Shown: positions 16,736 through 24,961, counted from the first letter of the stretch. The stretch is 33,162 nt of DNA from Bradyrhizobium altum (GCF_020889705.1 NZ_JACMYP010000073.1:1-33162), one strand, 5' to 3'. Made by a program: numbers and translations. The notes: generated by a model from the sequence alone, not told the origin.

Positions 16736-18049
16736 ATGGCCATTGACGATACGCCGCATTCGATTTTCTCGCCCTGGCCCGACCGCTTGCGCCATTCCGC
16801 GCTGATCCTGCTTGCCGCAGCGCTGGCGCTGAGCGTGGTGGTCGCGCTCGGCGAGTTGTCGCTGGTGCGCGCCTGCGTGGTGTTCGTCTGCATCGCGGCT
16901 GCGGCGCTGGTGCCATGGCGGCTGCATGATGCCGGCATCTCGCGCGAAGATGTCCGCCACGGCAATCCGGTCGAGGCGACCGCCGTCAGCGCGGTCGTCG
17001 CCGGCATGCCGGACCCGGCCGTGCTGCTCGACCGCGCCGGCCGTGTCATCCATCTCAACACCGCCGCGGCCCAGCTGGCGCCGGCGCTGCGCAAGAACGA
17101 GCTGGCGCAATTTGCCCTGCGTTCGCCGGAGATTATCACCGCGTTGCGCGAGGCGATCGCGACCTCCGAGCCGCGCCGCGCCACCTACTCCGACCACGTT
17201 CCGGTCGATCGCTGGATGGAATTGGTGATCACGCCGGTGCCGGTGCCGACCCAGTTCGGCGGCACCGAGAAATGCATGCTGATGACCTTCCACGATCTGA
17301 CGCCGCTGCGCCGGGTCGAGGAGATGCGCGCCGATTTCGTCGCCAATGCCAGCCATGAGCTGCGCACGCCGCTCGCCGCCTTGTCCGGCTTCATCGACAC
17401 GCTGCAGGGGCCGGCGCGCGAGGACGCGCGGGCGCGCGAGCGCTTCCTCGGCATCATGCACACCCAGGCCACCCGCATGGCGCGGCTGATCGACGACCTG
17501 CTGTCGCTGTCGCGGGTCGAGCTGTCGGCCCATGTGCGGCCCGAGGCGTCGATCGATATCGTGCCGATCATCCGCCAGGTGGCCGACGGGCTTGAGGCGC
17601 TGGCCAGCGAGCGCCAGGTCGAGATCGACGTCGACCTGCCGCCGACCCCGGTCACGATTGCCGGCGACCGCGAGGAACTGCTCCGCCTGTTCGAGAACCT
17701 GATCGAGAACGCCCTCAAATACGGCGCCTCGGGCGGCCGCGTCATAGTGTCGCTCAATCAGACCGTTTCGGGCGCATCGGGCGAGGGGAGCCCCGAAATC
17801 CGTGTCATGGTACGGGATTTCGGCCCCGGCATCGCCCCGGAGCACCTGCCGCGGCTGACCGAGCGCTTCTACCGGGTGGACGTCGGCGACAGCCGTAACC
17901 AGGGCGGAACCGGCCTCGGATTATCGCTGGTGAAACATATTCTTAACCGTCATCGCGGTCGTCTCTTGATCGAGAGCGTGCCGAAGAATGGCGCGACTTT
18001 TACCGCCTGTTTTCCCCGGCCGAAGACCCTGTTACCGACTCAAAGCTAA
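16736..18049 (+). CDS. phoR: Phosphate-regulon sensor histidine kinase PhoR
   Basis: A 437-residue membrane histidine kinase that autophosphorylates and passes phosphate to PhoB when phosphate is scarce. Two transmembrane helices lie at about residues 22-40 and 44-62, with almost no periplasmic loop, as expected of PhoR. A PAS domain spans about 85-190 (GMPDPAVLLDRAGRVIHLNT). The H-box SHELRTPLAAL has H207, the N-box NLIENALKYG has N325, G1 is DFGPGI (361-366) and G2 is GTGLGLSLV (391-399). The gene is immediately followed by pstSCAB-phoU-phoB, the typical alphaproteobacterial order. Spacing of the GGGAAG before the ATG is long (about 13 nt), so translation may be modest. Confidence 0.95.
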   Translation: MAIDDTPHSIFSPWPDRLRHSALILLAAALALSVVVALGELSLVRACVVFVCIAAAALVPWRLHDAGISREDVRHGNPVEATAVSAVVAGMPDPAVLLDRAGRVIHLNTAAAQLAPALRKNELAQFALRSPEIITALREAIATSEPRRATYSDHVPVDRWMELVITPVPVPTQFGGTEKCMLMTFHDLTPLRRVEEMRADFVANASHELRTPLAALSGFIDTLQGPAREDARARERFLGIMHTQATRMARLIDDLLSLSRVELSAHVRPEASIDIVPIIRQVADGLEALASERQVEIDVDLPPTPVTIAGDREELLRLFENLIENALKYGASGGRVIVSLNQTVSGASGEGSPEIRVMVRDFGPGIAPEHLPRLTERFYRVDVGDSRNQGGTGLGLSLVKHILNRHRGRLLIESVPKNGATFTACFPRPKTLLPTQS

Positions 18050-18069
18050 GCGTTTTCAGTGGCTTAGTA

Positions 18070-18091
18070 CTGTCATCCAACTGTCATCCAA
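18070..18091 (+). promoter_or_regulatory. Pho box (PhoB binding site) upstream of pstS
   Basis: Two exact CTGTCAT heptamers (18070-18076 and 18081-18087) are spaced by CCAA, giving the classic 11-bp periodicity of PhoB tandem sites; CCAA follows again at 18088-18091. The site lies 99 nt upstream of the pstS ATG. A weak -10 (GTAAAA, 18098-18103) stands about 10 nt downstream, as in PhoB-dependent promoters lacking a -35. Confidence 0.93.
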
Positions 18092-18185
18092 CCTTCGTAA
18101 AAGCAGCACCGACCGCTCCTAGATGGACCGGCGTGGGCGCGATCGGGCGCAATTGGCGCTTCGCTCACAAGATGGAGACCACCCC

Positions 18186-19196
18186 ATGAATTTCATCAAA
18201 GCAATCGTCGCTGCCGGCATGGTCGCCGCTTCGACGTCGGCCTTCGCTGCCGATATTACCGGCGCAGGCGCGACGTTTCCGTTCCCGATCTATTCGAAGT
18301 GGGCTGACGCCTACAAGAAGGACACCGGCAATGGCCTGAACTATCAGTCGATCGGTTCCGGCGCCGGCATCAAGCAGATCCAGGCCAAGACCGTGACCTT
18401 CGGCGCGACCGACGCGCCGCTCAAGGCCGAGCAGCTCGAGAAGGACGGCCTCGTCCAGTGGCCGATGGTGATGGGCGCGATCGTTCCGGTCGTGAACGTC
18501 GAAGGCATCAAGCCGGGCGATCTCGTGCTCTCCGGCGAAGTGCTCGGCGACATTTATCTCGGCAAGATCACGAAGTGGAACGACGCGGCGATCGCCAAGC
18601 TCAATCCGAAGCTGACCCTGCCGGCCGACGCGATCACCGTCGTGCGCCGTTCGGACGGTTCGGGCACCACCTTCAACTTCACCGACTACCTCTCCAAGTC
18701 GAACGCCGACTGGAAGTCCAAGGTCGGTTCCGGCACCGCGGTCGAGTGGCCGGTCGGCGTCGGCGCCAAGGGCAACGAAGGCGTTGCCGGCAACATCGGC
18801 CAGACCAAGAACGCGATCGGCTATGTCGAATACGCCTATGCCAAGCAGAACAAGCTGACCTACACCGCGCTGGTCAACAAGGCCGGCAAGACCGTGCAGC
18901 CGACGATCGCCGCCTTCCAGGCTGCTGCGTCGAACGCCGATTGGTCCAAGGCTCCCGGCTACTACGTGATCCTGACCGACCAGCCGGGCGAAGCCTCCTG
19001 GCCGATCACCGCCGCGACCTTCATCCTGATGCACAAGGACTCGACCGACAAGGCGGCCTCGCAGGAAGCGCTCAAGTTCTTCAAGTACGCCTTCGAGAAG
19101 GGTGGCAAGGCGGCCGAAGAGCTCGACTACATCCCGATGCCGGAATCGGTCGTCAAGCTGATCGAGAAGACCTGGTCCTCGGACATCAAGAGCTAA
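18186..19196 (+). CDS. pstS: Periplasmic phosphate-binding protein PstS
   Basis: The 336-residue product is the high-affinity phosphate receptor of the Pst ABC transporter. It begins with a signal peptide (MNFIKAIVAAGMVAASTSAFA, cut before ADITGAG). The mature protein shows the PstS motifs ITGAGATFPFPIYSKWADAY, GSGAGIKQI, FGATDAPL and VVRRSDGSGTTFNFTDYLS, which line the phosphate site. The ATG at 18186 has a GGAG 9-10 nt upstream and gives a clean signal peptide; the in-frame extension to 18123 would bury it. A Pho box lies upstream, and strong hairpins separate it from pstC, consistent with higher expression of PstS than of the permease genes. Confidence 0.96.
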   Translation: MNFIKAIVAAGMVAASTSAFAADITGAGATFPFPIYSKWADAYKKDTGNGLNYQSIGSGAGIKQIQAKTVTFGATDAPLKAEQLEKDGLVQWPMVMGAIVPVVNVEGIKPGDLVLSGEVLGDIYLGKITKWNDAAIAKLNPKLTLPADAITVVRRSDGSGTTFNFTDYLSKSNADWKSKVGSGTAVEWPVGVGAKGNEGVAGNIGQTKNAIGYVEYAYAKQNKLTYTALVNKAGKTVQPTIAAFQAAASNADWSKAPGYYVILTDQPGEASWPITAATFILMHKDSTDKAASQEALKFFKYAFEKGGKAAEELDYIPMPESVVKLIEKTWSSDIKS

Positions 19197-19415
19197 GTCC
19201 GACGCTTCGAACACGGCCTGTGCCGCCTCCCAAGGGCGGCACAGGTCAAGCGACCAAGATCCGGGCTCCATCACCGCGGCAAGAAACGCGGGGCGGGGCC
19301 CGGGGTCGCGCCCCGGGAGGCGCAACCGGAACGACGCCCGGCCAAATGCGTCAGTAAAGATCGCTTCGGGGCGTAGCGGTTTGCGTAGCTTTCACTTAGT
19401 AATGAGGGGATTGGC
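19197..19415 (+). other. pstS-pstC intergenic hairpins
   Basis: The 219-nt gap has two strong hairpins. One is CCTGTGCCGCC (19217-19227) with GGCGGCACAGG (19235-19245), a perfect 11-bp stem. The other is CCCGGGG (19299-19305) with CCCCGGG (19311-19317). Neither is followed by a T tract, so they more likely protect the pstS message end or cause partial attenuation. GAGGGG before pstC is at about 19404-19409. Confidence 0.6.
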
Positions 19416-20414
19416 GTGGCAGACATGGCTGTTCAGAGCGATGTGATGGAAGCCGCGGGACCTTACGATCGCGCCAAGGCCCTCAGCGCCTTCAAGCTCG
19501 GTGATCTCACCTTCTATTGGATCACCCGCATCTCGGCGATTTCGGTCCTTTTGATCCTCGGCGGCATCATCCTGTCGCTGATCGCCGGCGCCTGGCCGGC
19601 GATGAAGGAATACGGCTTCGCCTTCCTCTGGACGCAGCGCTGGGCGCCCTCGGCCGATCCGCCGGTGCTCGGCGCGCTCGGCCCGATCTACGGCACCCTG
19701 ATCACCTCGATCATCGCGATGACGATCGCCATTCCGGTCGGCATCGGCATCGCCATCTTCCTCACCGAACTCTGCCCGCAAATGCTGCGCCGCCCGATCG
19801 GCATCGCCATCGAGCTGCTCGCCGGCATCCCCTCGATCATCTACGGCATGTGGGGCTTCTTCGTGCTGGGCCCGTTCCTGGCCAACACGTTCCAGCCCTT
19901 CATGATCAGGATATTCGAGGGCGTCCCGGTGCTGGGTGCGGTGTTCGCAGGTCCGCCGTCCTATCTCAGCCTGTTCAACGCCGCGCTGATCCTCGCCATC
20001 ATGGTGCTGCCCTTCATCACCGCGATCTCGGTCGACGTGTTCAAGACCGTGCCGCCGGTGCTGAAAGAAGCCGCCTACGGCATGGGCTGCACCACCTGGG
20101 AGGTTGTCCGCAGCGTCGTGATCCCCTACACCCGGGTCGGCGTGATCGGCGGCATCATGCTGGCGCTCGGCCGCGCGCTCGGCGAGACGATGGCGGTGAC
20201 CTTCATCATCGGCAACTCGTTCCGCATCTCGTCGTCGATCTTCGCGCCGGGCACCACGATCTCGGCGGCGATCGCCTCCGAATTCGCCGAGAGCGACGGC
20301 CTGCACCAGTCCGGCCTGATCCTGCTCGGCCTCCTGCTGTTCGTGCTGACCTTCTTCGTGCTCGCCGGCGCTCGGCTGATGCTGATGCGGCTTGAAACGA
20401 AAGCGGGGAAATAG
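19416..20414 (+). CDS. pstC: Phosphate ABC transporter permease PstC
   Basis: A 332-residue inner-membrane permease with about six helices after a 35-residue cytoplasmic N-terminus. The ABC-interaction (EAA-type) loop reads LKEAAYGMGCTTWEVVRSVV, followed by GRALGETMAVTF, as in PstC. With PstA it forms the phosphate channel energised by PstB. The GTG at 19416 is chosen because GAGGGG lies 6 nt before it; ATG 19425 is possible. pstA starts 4 nt after the stop. Confidence 0.94.
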   Translation: MADMAVQSDVMEAAGPYDRAKALSAFKLGDLTFYWITRISAISVLLILGGIILSLIAGAWPAMKEYGFAFLWTQRWAPSADPPVLGALGPIYGTLITSIIAMTIAIPVGIGIAIFLTELCPQMLRRPIGIAIELLAGIPSIIYGMWGFFVLGPFLANTFQPFMIRIFEGVPVLGAVFAGPPSYLSLFNAALILAIMVLPFITAISVDVFKTVPPVLKEAAYGMGCTTWEVVRSVVIPYTRVGVIGGIMLALGRALGETMAVTFIIGNSFRISSSIFAPGTTISAAIASEFAESDGLHQSGLILLGLLLFVLTFFVLAGARLMLMRLETKAGK

Positions 20415-20418
20415 CGCC

Positions 20419-21264
20419 ATGAACCCGATCTACAAATCCCGCCGCCGCAGCGACATCGTCATTCGCGCACTCTGTGTCGGCGCGGCGCTGTTCGGCGTCA
20501 CTTGGCTGGCGCTGATCCTGTTCACGCTGGTCTATAACGGCGTTGCCGGCCTCAGCGTGCAGCTGTTCACCCAGAACACGCCGCCACCGGGCTCGACCGA
20601 AGGCGGCCTGCTCAACGCCATTGTCGGCTCGGTCATCATGACGGTGATCGGCGTCGGCATCGGCGCGCCGCTCGGCCTGTTCGCCGGCACCTATCTCGCC
20701 GAGTACGGCAAGCACGACAAGCTCACCTCGGTGATCCGCTTCATCAACGACATCCTGCTCAGCGCGCCTTCGATCATCATCGGCCTGTTCATCTATGGCG
20801 CGGTGGTGGTGCCGATGCGCGGCTTCTCGGCGATCGCCGGCAGTCTCGCGCTCGCCGTGATCGTGATCCCGGTCGTGCTGCGCACCACCGAGGACATGCT
20901 GCTGCTGGTGCCCAATCCGCTGCGCGAGGCGGCCTCCGCGCTCGGCCTGCCGCGTTCGCTGGTGATCAAGCGGATCGCTTATCGTGCTGCGCGTAGCGGC
21001 TTGATCACCGGCGTGCTGCTGGCGACCGCCCGTGTCGCCGGTGAAACCGCGCCGCTGCTGTTCACCGCGCTGTCGAACCAGTTCTTCAGCCTGGATCTGA
21101 CCAAGACGATGGCCAACCTGCCGGTGACCATCAACAACTTCGTGCAGAGCCCCTACGCCTACTGGAAAGAGCTGGCGTGGAGCGGTGCGCTGCTCATCAC
21201 CTTCACTGTGCTCGCGCTGAATATCGGCGCGCGCATCCTTGGTGCCGAAAGGGCCGCAAAATGA
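20419..21264 (+). CDS. pstA: Phosphate ABC transporter permease PstA
   Basis: A 281-residue permease, the partner of PstC. It has about six transmembrane helices; the cytoplasmic loop LREAASALGLPRSLVIKRIA contacts PstB, and ATARVAGETAPLLFTAL is typical of PstA. The extracytoplasmic part includes QNTPPPGSTEGGLLNAIVGS, another family signature. ATG 20419 is 4 nt after the pstC stop and has GGGG near. Its stop overlaps the pstB start (ATGA), showing translational coupling. Confidence 0.94.
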   Translation: MNPIYKSRRRSDIVIRALCVGAALFGVTWLALILFTLVYNGVAGLSVQLFTQNTPPPGSTEGGLLNAIVGSVIMTVIGVGIGAPLGLFAGTYLAEYGKHDKLTSVIRFINDILLSAPSIIIGLFIYGAVVVPMRGFSAIAGSLALAVIVIPVVLRTTEDMLLLVPNPLREAASALGLPRSLVIKRIAYRAARSGLITGVLLATARVAGETAPLLFTALSNQFFSLDLTKTMANLPVTINNFVQSPYAYWKELAWSGALLITFTVLALNIGARILGAERAAK

Positions 21265-22079
21265 CCGAGCTTTCCGTCTCCACGACAGCCGCGAGCCACG
21301 TTCCCCAGGTGCCGCTGCCGGAAGCGCCGCCGAAAGTCACGGTGCGCAGCCTCAACTTCTATTACGGCGAGCACCACGCGCTGAAGAACATCAACCTGAC
21401 GCTCGGCACCAACCGCGTCACGGCGTTCATCGGTCCGTCGGGCTGCGGCAAGTCGACCCTGCTGCGCATCTTCAACCGGATGTATGACCTTTATCCGGGC
21501 CAGCGCGCGGTCGGCCAGCTGATGCTGGACCAGACCAACATTCTCGATCCCAAGCTCGACCTCAATCTGCTCCGCGCGCGGGTCGGCATGGTGTTCCAGA
21601 AGCCGACGCCGTTCCCGATGACGATCTACGAGAACATCGCCTTCGGCATCCGCCTCTACGAGAAGATCTCGAAGTCCGAGATGGACGACCGGGTCGAGAA
21701 AGCGCTGCGCGGCGGCGCGCTGTGGAACGAGGTCAAGGACAAGCTGAACGCCTCCGGCCTGTCGTTGTCCGGCGGCCAGCAGCAGCGCCTCTGCATCGCG
21801 CGCACCGTGGCGGTGCGGCCCGAGGTGATCCTGTTCGACGAGCCGTGCTCGGCGCTCGATCCGATCTCGACCGCCAAGGTCGAGGAGCTGATCCAGGAGC
21901 TCTCCGAGGACTACACGATCGCGATCGTCACCCACAACATGCAGCAGGCGGCGCGCGTCTCCGACAAGACCGCCTTCATGTATCTCGGTGAGCTGATCGA
22001 GTTCGACGACACCAACAAGATCTTCACCTCGCCGAGCGATCGACGCACCCAGGACTACATCACCGGCCGGTTCGGCTAG
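21261..22079 (+). CDS. pstB: Phosphate ABC transporter ATPase PstB
   Basis: The 272-residue ATPase energises phosphate import through PstCA. The Walker A motif GPSGCGKST is at residues 58-66, the ABC signature LSGGQQQR at 169-176, and Walker B VILFDEP at 189-195, with the downstream VTHNMQQAARVSDKTAFM switch histidine. The EYNFYYG-like start of other PstBs appears as SLNFYYGEHHALKNI. The ATG at 21261 overlaps pstA by 4 nt; the N-terminal extension (about 25 residues before the first strand) is slightly longer than usual. Confidence 0.96.
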   Translation: MTELSVSTTAASHVPQVPLPEAPPKVTVRSLNFYYGEHHALKNINLTLGTNRVTAFIGPSGCGKSTLLRIFNRMYDLYPGQRAVGQLMLDQTNILDPKLDLNLLRARVGMVFQKPTPFPMTIYENIAFGIRLYEKISKSEMDDRVEKALRGGALWNEVKDKLNASGLSLSGGQQQRLCIARTVAVRPEVILFDEPCSALDPISTAKVEELIQELSEDYTIAIVTHNMQQAARVSDKTAFMYLGELIEFDDTNKIFTSPSDRRTQDYITGRFG

Positions 22080-22080
22080 C

Positions 22081-22126
22081 GCATGATCCGCAAAAGTGGG
22101 CACCGGTTTTTCGATCGGATCGTGCG
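22081..22126. repeat. Dispersed repeat, family C, copy upstream of phoU
   Basis: The block beginning GCATGATCCGCAAAAGTGGG and ending in GGATCGTGCG is a form of a repeat I know from many Bradyrhizobium and Rhodopseudomonas intergenic regions (ATGATCC...GATCATGC ends, with GTGGGNACCGGTTTT centre). It begins at the pstB stop and is transcribed in the pstB-phoU gap. Confidence 0.75.
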
Positions 22127-22143
22127 AAACTGAGGACACCAAA

Positions 22144-22164
22144 TCATGATCCCCGGGATCATGA
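22144..22164. repeat. Near-perfect palindrome upstream of phoU
   Basis: TCATGATCCC (22144-22153) and GGGATCATGA (22155-22164) are perfect 10-bp inverted arms around a single C. The right arm runs straight into the phoU ribosome binding site (GGGAGA) with the ATG 12 nt later. The ends resemble those of the family C repeat (CATGATCC), so it may be a collapsed repeat. Confidence 0.7.
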
Positions 22165-22176
22165 GGGAGACAAGCG

Positions 22177-22893
22177 ATGGCTTCTGAACATACCGCCAAG
22201 GCATTCGACAGCGACCTGCAGGAGTTGACCCGCCTGGTCGCCGAGATGGGCGGCCTCGTCGAGCGGATGATCACCGAGTCGGTCGACGCGCTGATCCGTC
22301 GCGACGTCGCCCTCGGCAAGCGCGTCGTCGCCGCCGACATCGAGATCGACAACCTGCAGCGCGTCATCGAAGAGCGCGCGGTGCTGACGATCGCCCGCCG
22401 CCAACCGATGGCGATCGACCTGCGCGAAATCGTCAGCGCGATGCGCGTGGCCACCGACCTCGAACGGATCGGCGACCTCGCCAAGAACATGGGCAAGCGC
22501 GTCGCGGCGCTGGAAAGCGATTTCCAGCCGCTGAAGCTGATCCGCGGCCTCGAGCACATGACGGACCTCGTGCTGTCGCAGGTCAAGTCGGTGCTCGACG
22601 CCTATGCCGCGCACGACCTGCCGGCGGCGATGAACGTCTGGAAGGGCGACGAGGAGGTCGATGCGATCTGCACCTCGCTGTTCCGCGAGTTGCTGACCTA
22701 CATGATGGAGGATCCGCGCAACATCTCGTTCTGCATCCATCTGATGTTCTGCGCCAAGAACATCGAGCGGATCGGCGATCACGCCACCAATATCGCCGAG
22801 ACCGTGTTCTACATGATCGAGGGCCAGCAGATCACCGACAAGCGTCCGAAGGGCGACATGACCAACTTTGCCACCACGGTGCCGGGTACCTAG
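22177..22893 (+). CDS. phoU: Phosphate signalling complex protein PhoU
   Basis: A 238-residue all-helical protein with two PhoU three-helix repeats (about 15-105 and 120-215). The metal-binding signature appears twice, as DLERIGDLAKNMGKRV and NIERIGDHATNIAETV. PhoU links the Pst transporter to PhoR and keeps the regulon off when phosphate is plentiful. GGGAGA stands upstream of the ATG at 22177, directly after a palindrome. The gene is in the expected place between pstB and phoB. Confidence 0.95.
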   Translation: MASEHTAKAFDSDLQELTRLVAEMGGLVERMITESVDALIRRDVALGKRVVAADIEIDNLQRVIEERAVLTIARRQPMAIDLREIVSAMRVATDLERIGDLAKNMGKRVAALESDFQPLKLIRGLEHMTDLVLSQVKSVLDAYAAHDLPAAMNVWKGDEEVDAICTSLFRELLTYMMEDPRNISFCIHLMFCAKNIERIGDHATNIAETVFYMIEGQQITDKRPKGDMTNFATTVPGT

Positions 22894-22895
22894 GA

Positions 22896-22958
22896 CATGA
22901 TCCGCAGGCGCGGAGCCGGATTGTCTTCACGACAAGTCGTCTCCGCGGGGATTATGCT
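22896..22958. repeat. Degenerate family C repeat upstream of phoB
   Basis: This segment begins CATGATCCGC and ends GGGGATTATGCT, the family C ends, but the centre differs. It contains GCGGAG (22910-22915) and CTCCGC (22941-22946) as an inner hairpin. It starts 3 nt after the phoU stop and fills half of the phoU-phoB gap. It could also be an unrelated hairpin. Confidence 0.5.
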
Positions 22959-23023
22959 CAGGAAAGTAAGCGTTTCGGTTTGCGTCTGGGCAACGGATCA
23001 TCACAGAGAGAGAACTTAAACCG

Positions 23024-23734
23024 ATGAGCGCACGCATTCTGGTAGTCGAAGACGAGGAAGCGCTGACGACACTGTTGCGCTACAATCTCGATGCGGAAGG
23101 CTACGATGTCGAAACGGTGGGGCGTGGCGACGATGCCGACACCCGCCTGAAGGAGCGCGTTCCCGACCTCGTGGTGCTCGACTGGATGCTGCCGGGCCTG
23201 TCCGGCATCGAGTTGTGCCGCCGCCTGCGGGCGCGGCCAGAGACCAAGCAGCTTCCGATCATCATGCTGACCGCGCGCGGCGAGGAGAGCGAGCGCGTGC
23301 GCGGGCTTGCCACCGGGGCCGACGACTACATCGTCAAGCCGTTCTCGGTGCCCGAATTGCTGGCACGGGTGAAGGGCCTGCTGCGCCGCGCGAGCCCGGA
23401 GCGGCTTGCGACCGTGCTGACCTATGGCGACATCGAGCTCGACCGCGAGAAGCGCCGCGTGGCGCGCTCGGGCCGTCCGATCGATCTTGGGCCGACTGAG
23501 TATCGGCTGCTCGAATTCTTCCTTGAGCATCCCGGCCGCGTGTTCAGCCGCGAGCAACTGCTCGACAGCGTCTGGGGCCGCGACATCTATATCGATGAGC
23601 GCACCGTCGACGTGCATATCGGCCGCCTGCGCAAGCTGCTCAATCCGGGCCGCGAGCAGGATCCGATCCGCACCGTGCGCGGCGCCGGCTACGCGCTCGA
23701 CGACCGCTTCGCGAAGGCCGAGCCGCAGCCGTAG
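23024..23734 (+). CDS. phoB: Phosphate-regulon response regulator PhoB
   Basis: A 236-residue OmpR-type response regulator. The receiver has the acidic pocket E9/D10/E11 (VVEDEE), phospho-acceptor D53 (VVLDWMLPG), T83 (MLTARG) and K105 (IVKPFS). The C-terminal winged helix includes LGPTEYRLLEFFLEHPGRVF and DERTVDVHIGRLRK, which bind tandem CTGTCAT sites such as the one at 18070. An AGAGAG sequence lies 14 nt upstream of the ATG. No separate Pho box is seen before phoB, so it is probably expressed with pst-phoU. Confidence 0.96.
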   Translation: MSARILVVEDEEALTTLLRYNLDAEGYDVETVGRGDDADTRLKERVPDLVVLDWMLPGLSGIELCRRLRARPETKQLPIIMLTARGEESERVRGLATGADDYIVKPFSVPELLARVKGLLRRASPERLATVLTYGDIELDREKRRVARSGRPIDLGPTEYRLLEFFLEHPGRVFSREQLLDSVWGRDIYIDERTVDVHIGRLRKLLNPGREQDPIRTVRGAGYALDDRFAKAEPQP

Positions 23735-23768
23735 CCGACGTCGCGGCATTCACGCGCCGCAACACCGT

Positions 23769-23885
23769 GTCGTCCCGGCGAAAGCCGGGACCCATACGCC
23801 GCGGTCGTCGCAATGGGCAAGCGGCCAGACGGCTTTCTAACAACACCCATTCGTGGTTATGAGTCCCGGCTTTCGCCGGGACGAC
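23769..23885. repeat. Palindromic intergenic repeat, family A, copy 2
   Basis: 28-nt arms at 23769-23796 and 23858-23885 differ at a single position and are almost identical to copy 1 (2059-2179); the central 61 nt are diverged. It starts 34 nt after the phoB stop and is followed directly by a family B element, giving a composite of stacked repeats. Confidence 0.9.
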
Positions 23886-23900
23886 GCTGATGATGTAGGC

Positions 23901-23988
23901 GTAGCCCGGATGGAGCGAAGCGAAATCCGGGACTTCATCCTCCGCGTCAAACACCGCCCCGGATTTCGCTTCGCTGCATCCGGGCTAC
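23901..23988. repeat. Composite palindromic repeat, family B (two inverted units)
   Basis: A left unit beginning GTAGCCCGGATGGAGCGAAG and a right unit that is its reverse complement over about 30 of 31 positions face each other around a 25-nt centre. Each unit is also an internal hairpin. A single unit occurs at 10425-10455. The element lies in the phoB/gcrA convergent gap. Confidence 0.88.
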
Positions 23989-23996
23989 GATCACAC

Positions 23997-24029
23997 AAAA
24001 AATCCCCGCTTTCGCGGGGATTTGTTTTT
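23997..24029. terminator. Bidirectional terminator between phoB and gcrA
   Basis: AAATCCCCGC (24000-24009) and GCGGGGATTT (24014-24023) form a perfect 10-bp stem with a TTTC loop. TTTGTTTTT follows on the plus strand, and TTTTTT on the minus strand. It sits 25 nt after the gcrA stop, and probably ends both convergent transcripts. Confidence 0.85.
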
Positions 24030-24053
24030 GCAGTCCAGGCAGTTTCCCGAGTG

Positions 24054-24566
24054 CTACTTGATCTGTGGCTTCGCCGACGGCCGGCGGCGATCGGCGGCGG
24101 GCTGATAGGCGACGCGCGAGTGATGCGCGCAATAGGGCAGGCCGGCGAGCGCCTTGCCGCCGCAGAAGAAGAATTCCGGGCTCGAGGGATCGCCGACCGG
24201 CCAGTGGCAGGTGGCCTCGTTGAGCTCGAGCAGCGACAGCCGCTGGCTCATCGGCACAACGTTGTCGAAGGAGATCGGATCGGGCTCCATCTCGACCTCG
24301 AAGGCGTGCGCAAGCGCGGTGTTGCCGCGCGAGACCGGGCGCGCCACCCGCATCATGTGCTGGGCGGGACGCGCCTTGCGCTGCCGCGGCGCAGCCGTGG
24401 AGGGGGCCTTGGCGCGGCCGGAGAGGCCGAGCCGATGCACTTTGCCGATCACGGCGTTTCGCGTCACATTGCCAAGTTCCGCCGCGATCTGGCTGGCCGA
24501 GAGGCCGGATTCCCAGAGCTTCTTCAGCTGCTCGACGCGATCGTCGGACCAGGTCAATACAGTCAT
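24054..24566 (-). CDS. gcrA: GcrA cell-cycle regulator
   Basis: A 170-residue GcrA-family protein. In Caulobacter, GcrA joins sigma-70 RNA polymerase and activates promoters with CcrM-methylated GANTC sites. The DNA-binding N-terminus MTVLTWSDDRVEQLKKLWES, LSASQIAAELGNVTRNAVIG, KVHRLGLSGR is nearly canonical. The C-terminal sigma-interacting module is also intact (ELNEATCHWPVGDP, FFFCGGKALAGLPYCAHHSRVAY). The middle is a basic, low-complexity linker. AAGGAAGA lies 7 nt before the ATG at 24566. The gene is convergent with phoB and divergent from argD. Confidence 0.95.
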   Translation of the reverse strand: MTVLTWSDDRVEQLKKLWESGLSASQIAAELGNVTRNAVIGKVHRLGLSGRAKAPSTAAPRQRKARPAQHMMRVARPVSRGNTALAHAFEVEMEPDPISFDNVVPMSQRLSLLELNEATCHWPVGDPSSPEFFFCGGKALAGLPYCAHHSRVAYQPAADRRRPSAKPQIK

Positions 24567-24922
24567 CGCATTCTTCCTTTCGCATGGCGCCGGCCAGTCA
24601 TCGGAGCGGCGCTGCGAGCCAATCTGGACAAATATCCCTGCGGCCAGAATCCCTTAGCCCTCGCCGGGCACGGTGTTGCGCCCGAACGTTTACGCGAGAC
24701 ACGAAGGCTACTTAGAGGGTCCAGTACTGCCGCACGAGATGTCGTACCCGACAGGCCAAACGCTACAATATGGCGTGACTCTGGCGCAAGAGTCCGCGGC
24801 CGTGCGTCCACATGTTCCCACAAAGTTAAGCATTGCTATGAGGCTTTTCCACCGCACCGGAATGCTCCGGATTGCGCCGGTTTCGCATTGCAGGAAGGCC
24901 CGCAAAGGCCGGCCCCTGGCGA

Positions 24923-24950
24923 TTGACACTGACCGGCCGCCGCATAGAAT
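24923..24950 (+). promoter_or_regulatory. Sigma-70-type promoter for argD-argF-hslO
   Basis: TTGACA (24923-24928) and TAGAAT (24945-24950) stand 16 nt apart, an excellent match to the housekeeping consensus. Transcription would start near 24957, giving a leader of about 105 nt before the argD ATG. Confidence 0.7.
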
Positions 24951-24961
24951 GACCCGTACGT

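Noticed and set aside
15506..17845. 779-residue minus-strand open frame
   Set aside because: It is the antisense of the UPF0104 gene and phoR; high GC at third positions keeps the opposite strand free of stops.
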